Source: Burkholderia latens
Lineage (GTDB): Bacteria; Pseudomonadota; Gammaproteobacteria; Burkholderiales; Burkholderiaceae
Direction of reading: 5' to 3'
Assembly (NCBI RefSeq): GCF_001718795.1
Contig: NZ_CP013435.1
Location: forward strand, 558,001 to 622,000
DNA length: 64,000 nucleotides
The position numbers and the translations under genes are program-made. Positions 19,050-32,485 of the stretch are shown here, piece after piece. Every line of letters starts with the position of its first letter. The stretch's first letter is position 1. The notes beneath the pieces were generated by a model that saw nothing but the letters and a program-made list of their open reading frames with translations, made no database searches and was not told where the DNA came from.

Positions 19050-20246
19050 ATGGAATTCGAAATGCTGGAAACCGAAACCAACGGCACCATCATCAAGGTG
19101 GTCGGCGTTGGCGGCGCTGGCGGCAATGCCGTTCAGCACATGATCAACCGTGGCGTGCAGGGCGTCGATTTCATCGTGATGAACACCGACGCGCAGGCGC
19201 TGTCGCGTGCGCGCGCACCGTCCGTGATCCAGCTGGGCAACACGGGCCTCGGCGCCGGCGCGAAGCCGGAAATGGGCAAGGCGGCGGCGGAAGAGGCGCG
19301 CGAGCGCATCGCCGACGCACTGCGCGGCGCGCACATGGTGTTCATCACGGCCGGCATGGGCGGCGGCACGGGCACGGGCGCCGCGCCGGTGGTCGCGCAG
19401 ATCGCGAAAGAGATGGGCATCCTGACGGTCGGCGTCGTCAGCAAGCCGTTCGAGTTCGAAGGCGGCAAGCGCATGCGCGTCGCGGAAGCAGGCTCGCAGC
19501 AACTGGAGGATCACGTCGACTCGCTGATCGTCGTCCTGAACGACAAGCTGTTCGACGTGATGGGCGATGACGCCGAAATGGACAAGTGCTTCCAGTGCGC
19601 GGATGACGTGTTGAACAACGCAGTCGCGGGCATCGCCGAAATCATCAACGTCGACGGCCTCGTGAACGTCGACTTCGAAGACGTGAAGACGGTGATGGGC
19701 GAGCAGGGCAAAGCGATGATGGGCACGGCGACGGTCGCCGGCGTCGATCGCGCACGCCTCGCGGCGGAACAGGCGGTCGCAAGCCCGCTGCTGGAAGGCG
19801 TCGATCTGTCGGGCGCGCGCGGCGTGCTGGTCAACATCACGTCGAGCCGTTCGCTGCGCCTGTCGGAAACGCGCGAAGTGATGAACACGATCAAGAGCTA
19901 CGCCGCGGAAGATGCGACGGTGATCTTCGGTGCGGTGTACGACGACGCGATGGGCGATGCATTGCGTGTGACGGTCGTGGCGACGGGTCTGGGCCGTGCG
20001 GCGAAGAAGCAGCAATCGGCTCCGATGACGCTGCTGCGCACGGGTACCGACAATCAGCCGGTCAGTGCGGTCTCGCACGGTTATGCACAGCCGCAGCACG
20101 TCAGCACGGCCGACTACGGCGCGCTCGATACGCCGGCGGTGTGGCGCAATTCGCGCGAAACCGCGGCATCGCACGTGCAGGCGCTGCAGGAGAAGGGTGT
20201 CGACACGTACGACATTCCGGCTTTCCTGCGCAAGCAGGCTGACTGA
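19050..20246 (+). CDS. ftsZ: Cell division GTPase FtsZ
   Basis: Encodes 398 residues. FtsZ is the tubulin-like GTPase that forms the Z ring. Seen: KVVGVGGAGGNAVQHM, the tubulin signature GGGTGTGAAP, NVDFEDVKTVM, a short variable linker (about residues 320-380), and the C-terminal conserved peptide DTYDIPAFLRKQ that binds FtsA and ZapD. I chose the ATG at 19050 with GGAGG 5 bp upstream; an in-frame TTG at 19035 is less likely. The 111-bp gap from ftsA could hold an internal promoter, but no convincing -35/-10 pair is visible. Confidence 0.98.
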   Translation: MEFEMLETETNGTIIKVVGVGGAGGNAVQHMINRGVQGVDFIVMNTDAQALSRARAPSVIQLGNTGLGAGAKPEMGKAAAEEARERIADALRGAHMVFITAGMGGGTGTGAAPVVAQIAKEMGILTVGVVSKPFEFEGGKRMRVAEAGSQQLEDHVDSLIVVLNDKLFDVMGDDAEMDKCFQCADDVLNNAVAGIAEIINVDGLVNVDFEDVKTVMGEQGKAMMGTATVAGVDRARLAAEQAVASPLLEGVDLSGARGVLVNITSSRSLRLSETREVMNTIKSYAAEDATVIFGAVYDDAMGDALRVTVVATGLGRAAKKQQSAPMTLLRTGTDNQPVSAVSHGYAQPQHVSTADYGALDTPAVWRNSRETAASHVQALQEKGVDTYDIPAFLRKQAD

Positions 20247-20264
20247 CGACGCACACAGGCGAAG

Positions 20265-20284
20265 CCGCGGCACGGTTGCCGCGG
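20265..20284 (+). terminator. Hairpin after ftsZ
   Basis: CCGCGGCA (20265-20272) pairs with TGCCGCGG (20277-20284) around a 4-base loop, 18 bp after the ftsZ stop. No T-run follows, so it may be an RNA 3'-end stabiliser or a leaky terminator. Confidence 0.4.
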
Positions 20285-20434
20285 TAACGCCGGCGTGACG
20301 GATGCCACGGACCACGACAGGCCGCGTCGGATGCGACGCCGGGCCGGGAGACGTGCCCTCTTCGCATGAGCGGAGCGGGATGGGCCGTGCTGTCCGCAAT
20401 ACGCTGAAAACCGTATCGCTATGAGGGACCAGCC

Positions 20435-20941
20435 ATGATTCAAGTGGGCGACGCGCTGCCCGACGCGCAACTGTTCGAGTTCATCGACGACGCGCGCGCA
20501 GGCTGCACGCTGGGGCCGAACGCCTTCAGCGTGCGCGATCAGGTTGCGGGGAAGCGGGTGGTGATCTTCGGATTGCCGGGCGCTTTCACGCCGACCTGTT
20601 CGGCGCAGCATGTGCCGGGCTATGTCGAGCATGCCGAGCAATTGCGCTCGGCCGGCATCGACGAGATCTGGTGCGTGTCCGTCAACGACGCATTCGTGAT
20701 GGGCGCATGGGGACGTGATCTGCACACCGCGGGCAAGGTGCGCATGATGGCGGACGGCAGCGCTGCTTTCACTCATGCGCTGGGGCTGACGCAGGATTTG
20801 TCCGCGCGTGGCATGGGAATCCGTTCCCTGCGCTACGCGATGGTGATCGACGACGGTGTGGTCAAGACGCTGGCCGTCGAAGCGCCGGGCAAGTTCGAAG
20901 TGAGCGATGCGGCGAGCGTGCTCGCGACGTTGACGTCCTGA
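20435..20941 (+). CDS. Prx5-type peroxiredoxin
   Basis: Encodes 168 residues of the AhpC/TSA thioredoxin-fold superfamily. Peroxiredoxins reduce hydrogen peroxide and organic hydroperoxides through a cysteine sulfenic acid. Seen: GLPGAFTPTCSAQHVPGY with the peroxidatic Cys at residue 55, the Prx5 sequence WCVSVNDAFVMGAWGRD with a second Cys at about 80, and a third at about 24. Which cysteine resolves cannot be decided by eye. It sits between ftsZ and lpxC, with no obvious link to division, and may be transcribed with the cluster. Confidence 0.9.
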   Translation: MIQVGDALPDAQLFEFIDDARAGCTLGPNAFSVRDQVAGKRVVIFGLPGAFTPTCSAQHVPGYVEHAEQLRSAGIDEIWCVSVNDAFVMGAWGRDLHTAGKVRMMADGSAAFTHALGLTQDLSARGMGIRSLRYAMVIDDGVVKTLAVEAPGKFEVSDAASVLATLTS

Positions 20942-21119
20942 TCGTGCGGTGCGTCGTTGCTTGCCGGCAACGCCGCTCACCGGACCTCGGGACAGTTGTA
21001 ACACGGGTCGATGACCGGAAACGCCTCCGTTCCGGGCGTCGGCCCGTTCCGTATCGGCACGGGTAAACAGTCGAAACAGATATACGCAGTTTCCAACAGC
21101 GGCGAATAGGGAATTACGC

Positions 21120-21125
21120 TATAAT
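21120..21125 (+). promoter_or_regulatory. Putative -10 box of the lpxC promoter
   Basis: A perfect TATAAT lies about 56 bp before the lpxC ATG in an AT-richer interval. No good -35 is visible at the right distance, so the site is tentative. Confidence 0.4.
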
Positions 21126-21180
21126 CCCACCTATCGAATATAACGCCTGATTGAAAATCTCAATCAAGTTGAAGAACACC

Positions 21181-22098
21181 ATGCTGAAGCAGCGCACCAT
21201 CAAATCGATCGTGAAGACCGTGGGCATTGGTCTCCACTCGGGCCGCAAGGTCGAACTGACGCTCCGTCCGGCCGCGCCGGGCACGGGGATCGTTTTCGCG
21301 CGCGTCGACCTGCCCACGCCCGTCGACATTCCGGCATCCGCGATGTCGATTGGCGACACGCGGCTCGCGTCGGTGCTGCAGAAGGATGGCGCGCGCGTGT
21401 CGACCGTCGAACACCTGATGTCGGCATGCGCCGGCCTCGGCATCGACAATCTCTATGTCGACGTGACGGCCGAGGAAATCCCGATCATGGACGGCAGCGC
21501 TGCGTCCTTCGTGTTCCTGATCCAGTCCGCAGGGATCGAGGAGCAGAACGCGCCGAAGCGCTTCATCAAGGTCACGAAGCCGGTTGAAATCCGCGACGGC
21601 GACAAGTTCGCGCGTCTCGATCCGTATTTCGGCTTCAAGCTGAAGTTCACGATCGATTTCCGTCACCCGGCCGTCGACAAGACCGGCCAGGAACTCGAGG
21701 TCGACTTCGCGAACACGTCGTACGTGCGCGAGATCGCACGTGCGCGCACGTTCGGCTTCGCGCACGAAGTCGAGATGATGCGCGAGCTGGGCCTGGCTCG
21801 CGGCGGCAGCATGGACAATGCGATCGTGCTCGACGAGTACCGGATCCTGAACAACGACGGGCTGCGTTACGACGACGAATTCGTGAAGCACAAGATGCTC
21901 GACGCGATCGGCGACCTGTACGTGGTCGGCCATCCGCTGCTCGCGTCATACACGGCGTACAAGTCGGGCCACGGGCTGAACAACGCGCTGCTGCGCGAAC
22001 TGCTCGCGCACGAAGACTCGTACGAGATCGTCACGTTCGACGATCCGCAGGCCGCACCGGGCGGCTTCGCGTTCGACACGCAGACGGCATTCGCCTGA
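21181..22098 (+). CDS. lpxC: UDP-3-O-acyl-GlcNAc deacetylase LpxC
   Basis: Encodes 305 residues. LpxC is the zinc amidase that commits UDP-3-O-acyl-GlcNAc to lipid A synthesis. Seen: [23 protein letters not shown] (zinc His), [22 protein letters not shown] (second zinc His and Asp four residues on) and YKSGHGLNN (catalytic His). The ATG at 21181 gives the family N-terminus MLKQRTIKS; a TTG 10 codons upstream is in frame but less likely. It ends the dcw region, as in most beta- and gamma-proteobacteria. Confidence 0.97.
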   Translation: MLKQRTIKSIVKTVGIGLHSGRKVELTLRPAAPGTGIVFARVDLPTPVDIPASAMSIGDTRLASVLQKDGARVSTVEHLMSACAGLGIDNLYVDVTAEEIPIMDGSAASFVFLIQSAGIEEQNAPKRFIKVTKPVEIRDGDKFARLDPYFGFKLKFTIDFRHPAVDKTGQELEVDFANTSYVREIARARTFGFAHEVEMMRELGLARGGSMDNAIVLDEYRILNNDGLRYDDEFVKHKMLDAIGDLYVVGHPLLASYTAYKSGHGLNNALLRELLAHEDSYEIVTFDDPQAAPGGFAFDTQTAFA

Positions 22099-22118
22099 TC
22101 GGCGCTCCGCACGAGCAA

Positions 22119-22148
22119 TAAAAAAGCGACCCTGGGGTCGCTTTTTTC
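22119..22148. terminator. Bidirectional terminator between lpxC and the DUF721 gene
   Basis: GCGACC and GGTCGC arms are flanked by A-run and T-run (AAAAAAGCGACC ... GGTCGCTTTTTT). It lies between convergent genes and can serve both strands. Confidence 0.93.
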
Positions 22149-22195
22149 GTTGGGCGGCCGTCGCGTGCGATTACGCGAATGACCGAGGCGCAAAC

Positions 22196-22675
22196 TCAGC
22201 GCGACGACTTCGCGCCGTGCCGGGCAGCCATTCGCGCCAGCGCGGCCTGCAGCGGCGACGGCTCCAGGTGATCGGCGAGCTCGCGCAACGCGGCGGCGCC
22301 GACGGTCGTCATGCGCGCCTGCTTCACGTGCGGCGGCTGCGGCGCATCCTTCGGCCGCACACGCACGCGCAGCGCCGCAACCGGCCAGCCGCGTTTTTGC
22401 AGATCGGCGAGCAGGCGCGGCTCCACCTGCCGCAGCCGGGCGGCGAGCGCATTGTGAGCGGCAAAGAGGGTCAGGGTGCCGTCCTTGATGGAGCCCGGTT
22501 CGACATGATTCGCGAGATAGTCGGGGAGGAGCGCGGAGAGGTCGCGCTGCAGCGATGCGACCTGCTCGACGCCTGCGCGCAGCGCCGCGAACGCGTCGGT
22601 GCGGTTGAGCACTTCGGACACGGGTTGCGGGCGATACGCGGGGAGCGGGCCGAAACGCTTGGAAAATCGGTTCAT
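22196..22675 (-). CDS. DUF721 (DciA-like) protein
   Basis: Encodes 159 residues. Shows the DUF721 core: the N-terminal helix region with LRAGVEQVASLQRDLSALLPDYL, followed by HVEPGSIKDGTLTLFAAHNALAARLRQ and LQKRGWPVAALRVRVRPK. DciA proteins of this family load the replicative helicase DnaB in bacteria that lack DnaC. Assignment as a DciA is by family inference. It is transcribed divergently from secA and convergently to lpxC. Confidence 0.85.
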   Translation of the reverse strand: MNRFSKRFGPLPAYRPQPVSEVLNRTDAFAALRAGVEQVASLQRDLSALLPDYLANHVEPGSIKDGTLTLFAAHNALAARLRQVEPRLLADLQKRGWPVAALRVRVRPKDAPQPPHVKQARMTTVGAAALRELADHLEPSPLQAALARMAARHGAKSSR

Positions 22676-22942
22676 CGAGGCATTCTTCGAGCGCGCACGC
22701 GCGCGGACGTTGTCGCCGATTGTACCTGCGCCGGTTCAAGCACGCGCGGCTTTCGGGCCGGGGCGCCGGTCGCCTGTGCGGCCCGAGTGCGCGGTGCGAG
22801 TCCGGCCGGGACACCGGCGCATGCGTCCCCGCGTGCTAAAATTCCCCGTTTGATTCCACTAATTCGCTAAGCCGCCGAGGCTCGGGCGTCGGGGCGCGCA
22901 ACACGCGCCGGGCGCCGGTGCTGCGACGCAGGATCCGATCCG

Positions 22943-25741
<2,799 letters not shown>

Positions 25742-25888
25742 TCGGCGGCGGCGCGCATGCGTGCGCCGCGTCGTTCGTTCGCAGCTTCGAATCAGTGATG
25801 TGAGTTGCGGCGGCCCGGTTCCGCGGCCGCCGGTTCTTCCAATCGATGCCGGCGTGTGCCGGCATTTTCCATCCGGCAGGTGTGCCCC

Positions 25889-27130
25889 ATGGCTGTCAAT
25901 TTTCCGTCGATCGATCCCGCCCAATTGCATCCCGTCGCCGGCGTCACGCTCGGCTGGGCGGAAGCGAACATCCGCAAGCCGAATCGCAAGGACGTGCTGG
26001 TCATTTCCGTCGACGAAGGGGCGACGGTCGCAGGCGTATTCACCGAGAACCGTTTTTGCGCCGCGCCGGTGATCGTGTGCCGCGAACATCTGGCCAAGGT
26101 GCGCGCGGGCGGGGCTGGCATCCGTGCACTCGTGGTGAACACCGGCAATGCGAATGCGGGCACCGGCGAGCCCGGCCTCGCGAACACCCGCGAAACGTGC
26201 GCGGAACTCGCGCGCCTCGCGGGCCTCGACGCCGCTCAGGTGCTGCCGTTCTCGACCGGCGTGATTCTCGAGCCGCTGCCGATTGACCGCCTGAAGGCCG
26301 GGCTGCCGGCTGCGCTCGCAAACCGCAAGGCCGCGAACTGGTACGACGCCGCGCAGGCGATCATGACGACCGATACGCTGCCGAAGGCTGCGTCGCGCCA
26401 GGTGACGATCGACGGCCATACGGTCACGCTGACCGGCATCAGCAAGGGCGCCGGGATGATCAAGCCGAACATGGCGACGATGCTCGGCTTCCTCGCCTTC
26501 GACGCGAACGTCGCGCAGCCGGTGCTCGACACACTCGTGAAGGAAGTGGCCGATCGCTCGTTCAACTGCATCACGATCGACGGCGATACGTCGACGAACG
26601 ACTCGTTCATTCTGATCGCGTCGGGCAAGAGCACGCTGCCCGCGATCGCGTCGACCGACTCGCCGGCCTATGCGGCGCTGCGCGACGCGGTCACGCAGGT
26701 CGCGCAGGAGTTGTCGCAGCTGATCGTGCGCGACGGCGAAGGTGCGACGAAATTCATGACGGTGCAGGTGGAAGGCGGCAAGAGTGTTGCCGAATGCCGT
26801 CAGATCGCTTATGCGATCGGCCATTCGCCGCTCGTGAAGACGGCCTTCTACGCATCCGACCCCAACCTCGGCCGGATTCTCGCTGCGATCGGCTATGCGG
26901 GCGTCACCGATCTCGACGTCGGCAAGATCGATCTCTATCTGGACGACGTGCTCGTCGCGAAGGCCGGCGGCCGCAATCCCGCGTACCAGGAAGAGGACGG
27001 CCAGCGCGTGATGAAGCAGAGCGAAATCACGATTCGCGTGCTGCTTGGCCGCGGCGACGCGCAGGCTACGATCTGGACGTGCGATCTGTCGCACGACTAC
27101 GTGAGCATCAACGCGGACTATCGCTCCTGA
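25889..27130 (+). CDS. argJ: Bifunctional ornithine acetyltransferase / N-acetylglutamate synthase
   Basis: Encodes 413 residues. ArgJ transfers the acetyl group from N-acetylornithine to glutamate in the cyclic arginine pathway. Seen: the self-cleavage site [11 protein letters not shown] with nucleophilic Thr at residue 197, NTGNANAGTG, and [13 protein letters not shown]. The precursor splits before this Thr into alpha and beta chains. The ATG at 25889 begins [10 protein letters not shown] as in the family. It lies about 150 bp downstream of secA. Confidence 0.96.
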   Translation: MAVNFPSIDPAQLHPVAGVTLGWAEANIRKPNRKDVLVISVDEGATVAGVFTENRFCAAPVIVCREHLAKVRAGGAGIRALVVNTGNANAGTGEPGLANTRETCAELARLAGLDAAQVLPFSTGVILEPLPIDRLKAGLPAALANRKAANWYDAAQAIMTTDTLPKAASRQVTIDGHTVTLTGISKGAGMIKPNMATMLGFLAFDANVAQPVLDTLVKEVADRSFNCITIDGDTSTNDSFILIASGKSTLPAIASTDSPAYAALRDAVTQVAQELSQLIVRDGEGATKFMTVQVEGGKSVAECRQIAYAIGHSPLVKTAFYASDPNLGRILAAIGYAGVTDLDVGKIDLYLDDVLVAKAGGRNPAYQEEDGQRVMKQSEITIRVLLGRGDAQATIWTCDLSHDYVSINADYRS

Positions 27131-27149
27131 TCGGGGGCGCTCGAACGAC

Positions 27150-28019
27150 ATGGACAAGCTCGAACAGTTTCTGACGCGAGCCGAAGCGCTGCTCGGCCGC
27201 CTCGAAGGGATGCTGCCGCCGGCGCCGGCCGCTGTCGACTGGAATGCAGCCACGGCCTTCCGCTGGCGCAAGCGTCAGGGGCGCGGCTATCTGCAGCCGG
27301 TGCCGGCAGCGTCGTCGATCACGCTCGGCGACCTGCACAACATCGATCGTCAGAAGGGGCTGATCGAACAGAACACGCGACAGTTCGTGCAGCGCAAGCC
27401 GGCGAACAACGTGCTGCTGACGGGCGCGCGCGGCACCGGCAAGTCGTCGCTGATCAAGGCGTGCCTGAACGCGTATGCGAAGGAAGGCCTGCGCCTCATC
27501 GAAGTCGACAAGGACGACCTGCACGATCTCGGCGACATCGTCGAGCTGATCTCGCAGCGTCCGGAGCGGTTCATCGTGTTTTGCGACGACCTGTCGTTCG
27601 AGGAAGGCGAGTCCGGCTACAAGGCGCTGAAGGTCGCGCTCGACGGCTCGATCGCTGCGCAGTCGGACAACGTGCTGATCTACGCGACGTCGAACCGCCG
27701 CCATCTGCTGCCCGAGTACATGAGCGACAACGAGTCGTACAAGCATCTGCCGGACGGCGAGATCCACCCGGGCGAAGTCGTCGAGGAAAAGATCTCGCTG
27801 TCGGAGCGCTTCGGCCTGTGGGTCAGCTTCTACCCGTTCAAGCAGGACGACTACCTCGACATCGTCGGGCACTGGCTGCGCCATTTCGGCTGCGCGGATA
27901 CCGAGATCGACGCGGCACGCGGCGATGCGCTGGTCTGGGCGCTCGAGCGCGGTTCGCGCTCGGGGCGCGTCGCGTGGCAGTTCGCGCGCGACTGGTCGGG
28001 CCGCAAGGAGCAGGCATGA
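27150..28019 (+). CDS. DUF815 AAA-type ATPase
   Basis: Encodes 289 residues of the DUF815 family of P-loop ATPases, whose role is not established. Seen: Walker A GARGTGKSS (92-100), Walker B-type RFIVFCDDLSFEEGE, and a sensor-like IYATSNRRHLLPEY segment. The protein looks soluble. The gene starts 19 bp after argJ and overlaps the Nudix gene by 4 bp, so the two are probably co-translated. This pairing with a MutT gene is common in beta-proteobacteria, but its meaning is unknown. Confidence 0.85.
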   Translation: MDKLEQFLTRAEALLGRLEGMLPPAPAAVDWNAATAFRWRKRQGRGYLQPVPAASSITLGDLHNIDRQKGLIEQNTRQFVQRKPANNVLLTGARGTGKSSLIKACLNAYAKEGLRLIEVDKDDLHDLGDIVELISQRPERFIVFCDDLSFEEGESGYKALKVALDGSIAAQSDNVLIYATSNRRHLLPEYMSDNESYKHLPDGEIHPGEVVEEKISLSERFGLWVSFYPFKQDDYLDIVGHWLRHFGCADTEIDAARGDALVWALERGSRSGRVAWQFARDWSGRKEQA

Positions 28020-28474
28020 GTGTGGATTCCGCAGTAGGCGCGGCGCGCGCGCCCGACGGCCGCAAGGTGACGGAAGTCGCTGTCGGTGTAATGGTGCGGC
28101 CGGACGGCCCGGTCGGCCGCTGCCGTTATCTGCTCGCGCAGCGCCTGCAGGGCAAGCCGTATGAAGGTTACTGGGAGTTTCCGGGCGGCAAGCTCGAAGC
28201 GGGCGAAAGCGTCGAGGACGCGCTCGCCCGCGAACTCCATGAGGAGCTGGGCATCGTCGTCACGGCCAGCCATCGCTGGCATACGCTCGAGCACGACTAT
28301 CCGCATGCATACGTGCGGCTCTATTTCTGCAAGGTGACGGGCTGGACGGGCGAGCCGCACAGCAAGGAAGGGCAGGCGTTCGTGTGGCAGGAACTGCCGG
28401 TCGACGTCGCGCCTCTGTTGCCGGCCGCGTTGCCGGTGCTGGAACTGCTCGAGAAGGAAGCGGCGTCGCAATGA
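28016..28474 (+). CDS. mutT: MutT-type Nudix hydrolase (8-oxo-dGTP diphosphatase)
   Basis: Encodes 152 residues. A perfect Nudix box spans residues 58-80 (G-x5-E-x7-REL-x-EE-x-G-I), preceded by GYWEFPGGK as in MutT. Members hydrolyse 8-oxo-dGTP to stop AT-to-CG transversions. An N-terminal extension of about 18 residues precedes the fold. The ATG at 28016 overlaps the DUF815 stop. Substrate is inferred from the MutT-like sequence. Confidence 0.88.
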   Translation: MSVDSAVGAARAPDGRKVTEVAVGVMVRPDGPVGRCRYLLAQRLQGKPYEGYWEFPGGKLEAGESVEDALARELHEELGIVVTASHRWHTLEHDYPHAYVRLYFCKVTGWTGEPHSKEGQAFVWQELPVDVAPLLPAALPVLELLEKEAASQ

Positions 28475-28483
28475 CGCCGTTGC

Positions 28484-28504
28484 GGCCCGCGTGAAACGCG
28501 GGCC
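28484..28504. terminator. Hairpin between mutT and yacG
   Basis: GGCCCGCG (28484-28491) and CGCGGGCC (28497-28504) form a perfect 8-bp stem with a 5-base loop between convergent genes. It lacks a T-run. Confidence 0.45.
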
Positions 28505-28534
28505 ATATCGACGGACGAGGTAGCCCTGTGCTGC

Positions 28535-28735
28535 TTAGCTGTCGCGGCGGCCGTCGGTGCCGTCTTCTTCCGACGACGGACCTTCGTCGGACGAGCCGCC
28601 GATCCGATACTTTTCCGCCGCCCATGCGCCGAGATCGAGCTGCTTGCAGCGGGCCGAACAGAACGGGCGGAACTTGTTTTCCGGCGTCCAGCGCACTTCC
28701 GCGCCGCACGAAGGACATTTCACAACGGTAGTCAT
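28535..28735 (-). CDS. yacG: DNA gyrase inhibitor YacG (zinc protein)
   Basis: Encodes 66 residues. YacG binds GyrB and blocks DNA binding by gyrase. Four zinc ligands are in place: C7, C10, C26 and C30 ([10 protein letters not shown] and FCSARC). [15 protein letters not shown] follows, and the tail is acidic. I chose the ATG at 28735 (MTTVVKCP); an upstream in-frame start would add 7 unconserved residues. It is the last gene of the pilB-pilC-pilD-coaE-zapD-yacG series. Confidence 0.93.
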   Translation of the reverse strand: MTTVVKCPSCGAEVRWTPENKFRPFCSARCKQLDLGAWAAEKYRIGGSSDEGPSSEEDGTDGRRDS

Positions 28736-28763
28736 ACGAAAGCGTCGAGCCGGCACGCGGCCG

Positions 28764-29570
<807 letters not shown>

Positions 29571-29625
29571 TCACTCACTACCCTAGCAACGCGCCAATTT
29601 CGTACACCATCACGATCGCGCGGCG

Positions 29626-30234
29626 TCACTGCGCGGCGGCTGCGAATTCGAGATAGCGTTGGTGCAGTGCATCGACCTGCGCGGCGAGCATGGCTGGCGT
29701 CGCCGCGTCGTTGACGATCACGTCGTCGGCGGCCGCGAGACGCGCGTCGCGCGTTGCCTGTCTCGCGATGATCGCCTCGACCTGTTCGCGCGTGAAACCG
29801 TTGCGCCGCATCACGCGCGCGATCTGCGTTTCGACCGGACAGTCGACCACCAGCACGCGGTTGCTGCGAGTCTTCCAATTGCCTGACTCGACGAGCAACG
29901 GCACCACGAACATCACGTAAGGGCCCTGCGCGGCGCGGGCTTCGCGATCCGTCTGCGCGCGGATCAGCGGATGCGTGATCGCTTCGAGCCGGCGTCGTGC
30001 GTCGTCGTCGCTGAAAATCAGTGCGCGCATCCTGGCGCGATCGAGAGAGCCGTCGGCGGCGACGAAGTCCGGCCCGAACGCGTGCTCGATCGCCGGCATC
30101 GCGAGCCCACCGGGGGCGGTGATACGGTGCGCGATCAGATCGGTATCGACGACCGATGCGCCGCGCGCGGCGAACATGTCGGCGACGGTCGTCTTGCCGC
30201 TGCCGATGCCGCCGGTGAGTCCTATTGCAAACAT
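29626..30234 (-). CDS. coaE: Dephospho-CoA kinase
   Basis: Encodes 202 residues. CoaE phosphorylates the 3'-hydroxyl of dephospho-CoA, the last step of coenzyme A synthesis. Seen: P-loop [10 protein letters not shown] (8-17), [12 protein letters not shown], and the LID region [11 protein letters not shown]. The ATG at 30234 has a GGAGG site 6 bp upstream. Confidence 0.95.
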   Translation of the reverse strand: MFAIGLTGGIGSGKTTVADMFAARGASVVDTDLIAHRITAPGGLAMPAIEHAFGPDFVAADGSLDRARMRALIFSDDDARRRLEAITHPLIRAQTDREARAAQGPYVMFVVPLLVESGNWKTRSNRVLVVDCPVETQIARVMRRNGFTREQVEAIIARQATRDARLAAADDVIVNDAATPAMLAAQVDALHQRYLEFAAAAQ

Positions 30235-30318
30235 GTGAACCTCCGCCGGACCGCTGCACGCAAGTGGCGTGCGAGGCTGCGACGCTGACAACGAAGCGAA
30301 GGCGCGCAGCGCATCACG

Positions 30319-31230
30319 TCAACCGCCGAGCGCCGAATAGAAAGGGGTGCCGAAAAATAGCGTCGCCACACCGCCCGCGGCCAGGAACGGGCCGAACGGA
30401 ATCGGCTCCTCGAAGCGCATGCGGCCGCGCCAGGTCGCGACGAGGCCGACGATCGCGCCCGTCACCGCGGCGAACAGCACGACCTGCGGCAGCGCGGCCC
30501 AGCCCATCCATGCGCCGAGCGCGGCGAGCAGCTTCAGATCGCCGAAGCCGATGCCCTCGATCCCGCGCAGCCATTTGAACAGCCAGTAGATGGAGCAAAG
30601 GAACAGGTAGCCGGCCATCGCACCGATCACGGCCGAACGCAGCGACGTGAACGTGCCGCCGAGATTCAGTGCGAGGCCTGCCCACAGCAGCGGCAGCGTC
30701 ATCGAATCGGGCAGGTAGCCGGTACGGATATCGATCGCGCTCATCGCGAGCAGTGCGGCGCAGAGCCCGAACGCTGCGAGAGCCACGACGGTGGGGCCGA
30801 AGGCGGCGAGCGAGGCGGCGGCGAGAAGCGCACCGGCGAGCTCGACGAGCGGATAGCGCACGCCGATCGCATGGCCGCACTGACGGCAGCGGCCACGCAA
30901 CAGCAAGTAGCTGACGAGCGGGATGTTTTCCCATGCGCGCAGCACGTGGCCGCAATGCGGGCAGGCGCTGCGCGGGCGCCACAGATCGTAGTGCGGCGGA
31001 TAGCCGTCGTCCGGCGCCGCGCTCGCCGCGCCCGTCGCCTCGGCGATTTCGGCCTGCCATGCGCGCTGCATCATCACCGGTACCCGGTGCACGACGACAT
31101 TCACGAAGCTTCCGACGCACAGGCCGAGGACGACGGCGAATGCATACTGCACCGCAGGCGGCAGCATCGCCAGCGCGAGCAACGTGCCGGCGGGCGAATC
31201 GAATACGGTGGTCAGGGGCGCGGGCGTCAT
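30319..31230 (-). CDS. pilD: Type IV prepilin peptidase / N-methyltransferase PilD
   Basis: Encodes about 303 residues. PilD cleaves the leader of type IV prepilins and type II secretion pseudopilins and methylates the new N-terminus. Seen: a first membrane helix with GSFVNVVVHRVP, the zinc-type tetracysteine module CPHC and CRQC, the catalytic aspartates in MSAIDIRTG and GFGDLKLLAALG, and about seven to eight membrane helices. The ATG at 31230 lacks a good ribosome-binding site, so the start is uncertain. Confidence 0.92.
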   Translation of the reverse strand: MTPAPLTTVFDSPAGTLLALAMLPPAVQYAFAVVLGLCVGSFVNVVVHRVPVMMQRAWQAEIAEATGAASAAPDDGYPPHYDLWRPRSACPHCGHVLRAWENIPLVSYLLLRGRCRQCGHAIGVRYPLVELAGALLAAASLAAFGPTVVALAAFGLCAALLAMSAIDIRTGYLPDSMTLPLLWAGLALNLGGTFTSLRSAVIGAMAGYLFLCSIYWLFKWLRGIEGIGFGDLKLLAALGAWMGWAALPQVVLFAAVTGAIVGLVATWRGRMRFEEPIPFGPFLAAGGVATLFFGTPFYSALGG

Positions 31231-31274
31231 GGGCTCGGGTTGGGGCTTTAAAGGCGACAGAATCGGTTGCGATG

Positions 31275-32480
31275 CTACACCACGTTGCCCAGCTGAAGGA
31301 TGGGCAGATACATCGCGATCACGAGGCCGCCGACGAGGGCGCCCAGCACGACCACGATCAGCGGCTCGCCGAGCGCGGCGAGTGCATCGAGGCGTGCATC
31401 GAGCTGACGCTCGCAGAGCGCGGCGATGTCCGCGAGCATCGTGTCGAGCGCGCCTATTTCCTCCGCGACGGCGATCGGCTGGACGACGTCGTCCGGGAAG
31501 CAGCCGGCCGCGTGCATCGCGTCGGCAAGGCGCGCACCACGCAGCACGCGTGCCGCGATCTGCGCGGTGGCCTGTTCGAACACCGGATGGCCGGCCGTGT
31601 GCTCGAGCGTCGAGAATGCATCGGCAAGCGGGACGCCCGCGCCGAGCAGCGTCGCAAGCGAGCGGCACCACCGCGCGGTCGCGAACCGCGTGAGCGCGCC
31701 GCCGACGAGCGGTGCATTCAGCGCCTGTCGGGCGACCGCATGGCGCAACGTTGGCGAGCGCCGCAGCGCATGACGTGCGGCGAGTCCGGCCACCGCGGCC
31801 GCTGCGGCGAACGTGCCGCCCCAGGCCGACGTCGCAGACGAGATCGCCAGCAGCGCGCGGGTTGGCGCCGGCAGCGTCGCGCCGAAGCCGTCGAAAATCT
31901 GCCGGAACGTCGGTACGACCCAAATCATCAGTGCGGCCGAGATCGCGAGCGCGAACGCGATGACGGCGACCGGATATGCGAGCGCGGCACAGAGCTTGCG
32001 CCATTGCGCGTCCGCGCGTTCGCGGTGCTCCGCGACGCGTGTCAGCACGGAGCCGAGCGCGCCCGACGCTTCGCCCACTTCGATCAACTGGCGGTACAGC
32101 GTACCGAACTGCGCCGGATAGCGCGCGAGCGCGGCGGCGAAACGTTGTCCGCCAATGATCTCGCGTGCGAGGCCGGCGGCGATGCGCGGAAACCCGTCGT
32201 GCGTGCGGGTGCGGGCGAGCATCTCGAGCGACGGTGCGAGCGGCAGCCCGGCCTGCAGCAAGCTTGCGAGCTGACGCGTGAAGCGGGTGACGTCACGCGC
32301 GCCGGCTGCGGGCGGCCGCGCCTTGCCGCGCGCGTCGAGCGCCAGCACGGCGATGCCGTCGCGTGCGAGCGCCGCGCGTGCAGCGGCGGCGTCGAATGCG
32401 ATCACGTTTCCGCGGCATGGCGAGCCGTCGCGACGGCGGCCGCGCCACGCGAAGCGGGTTTCGTGCGGCGGCACCGGCAT
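31275..32480 (-). CDS. pilC: Type IV pilus inner-membrane platform protein PilC
   Basis: Encodes 401 residues of the GspF/PilC family. It forms the membrane platform on which the ATPases drive pilin assembly. Seen: two GspF domains (about residues 70-190 and 270-395), each followed by membrane helices. Motifs include [41 protein letters not shown] and [20 protein letters not shown]. It starts 5 bp after the pilB stop. Confidence 0.92.
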   Translation of the reverse strand: MPVPPHETRFAWRGRRRDGSPCRGNVIAFDAAAARAALARDGIAVLALDARGKARPPAAGARDVTRFTRQLASLLQAGLPLAPSLEMLARTRTHDGFPRIAAGLAREIIGGQRFAAALARYPAQFGTLYRQLIEVGEASGALGSVLTRVAEHRERADAQWRKLCAALAYPVAVIAFALAISAALMIWVVPTFRQIFDGFGATLPAPTRALLAISSATSAWGGTFAAAAAVAGLAARHALRRSPTLRHAVARQALNAPLVGGALTRFATARWCRSLATLLGAGVPLADAFSTLEHTAGHPVFEQATAQIAARVLRGARLADAMHAAGCFPDDVVQPIAVAEEIGALDTMLADIAALCERQLDARLDALAALGEPLIVVVLGALVGGLVIAMYLPILQLGNVV

Positions 32481-32485
32481 CGCGA

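Noticed and set aside
17607..20399. 930-codon open frame antisense to ftsA and ftsZ
   Set aside because: A by-product of GC-rich third positions on the real strand; Arg/His-rich composition without domains. The same holds for the antisense frames at 45907-48525 and 52814-56011.
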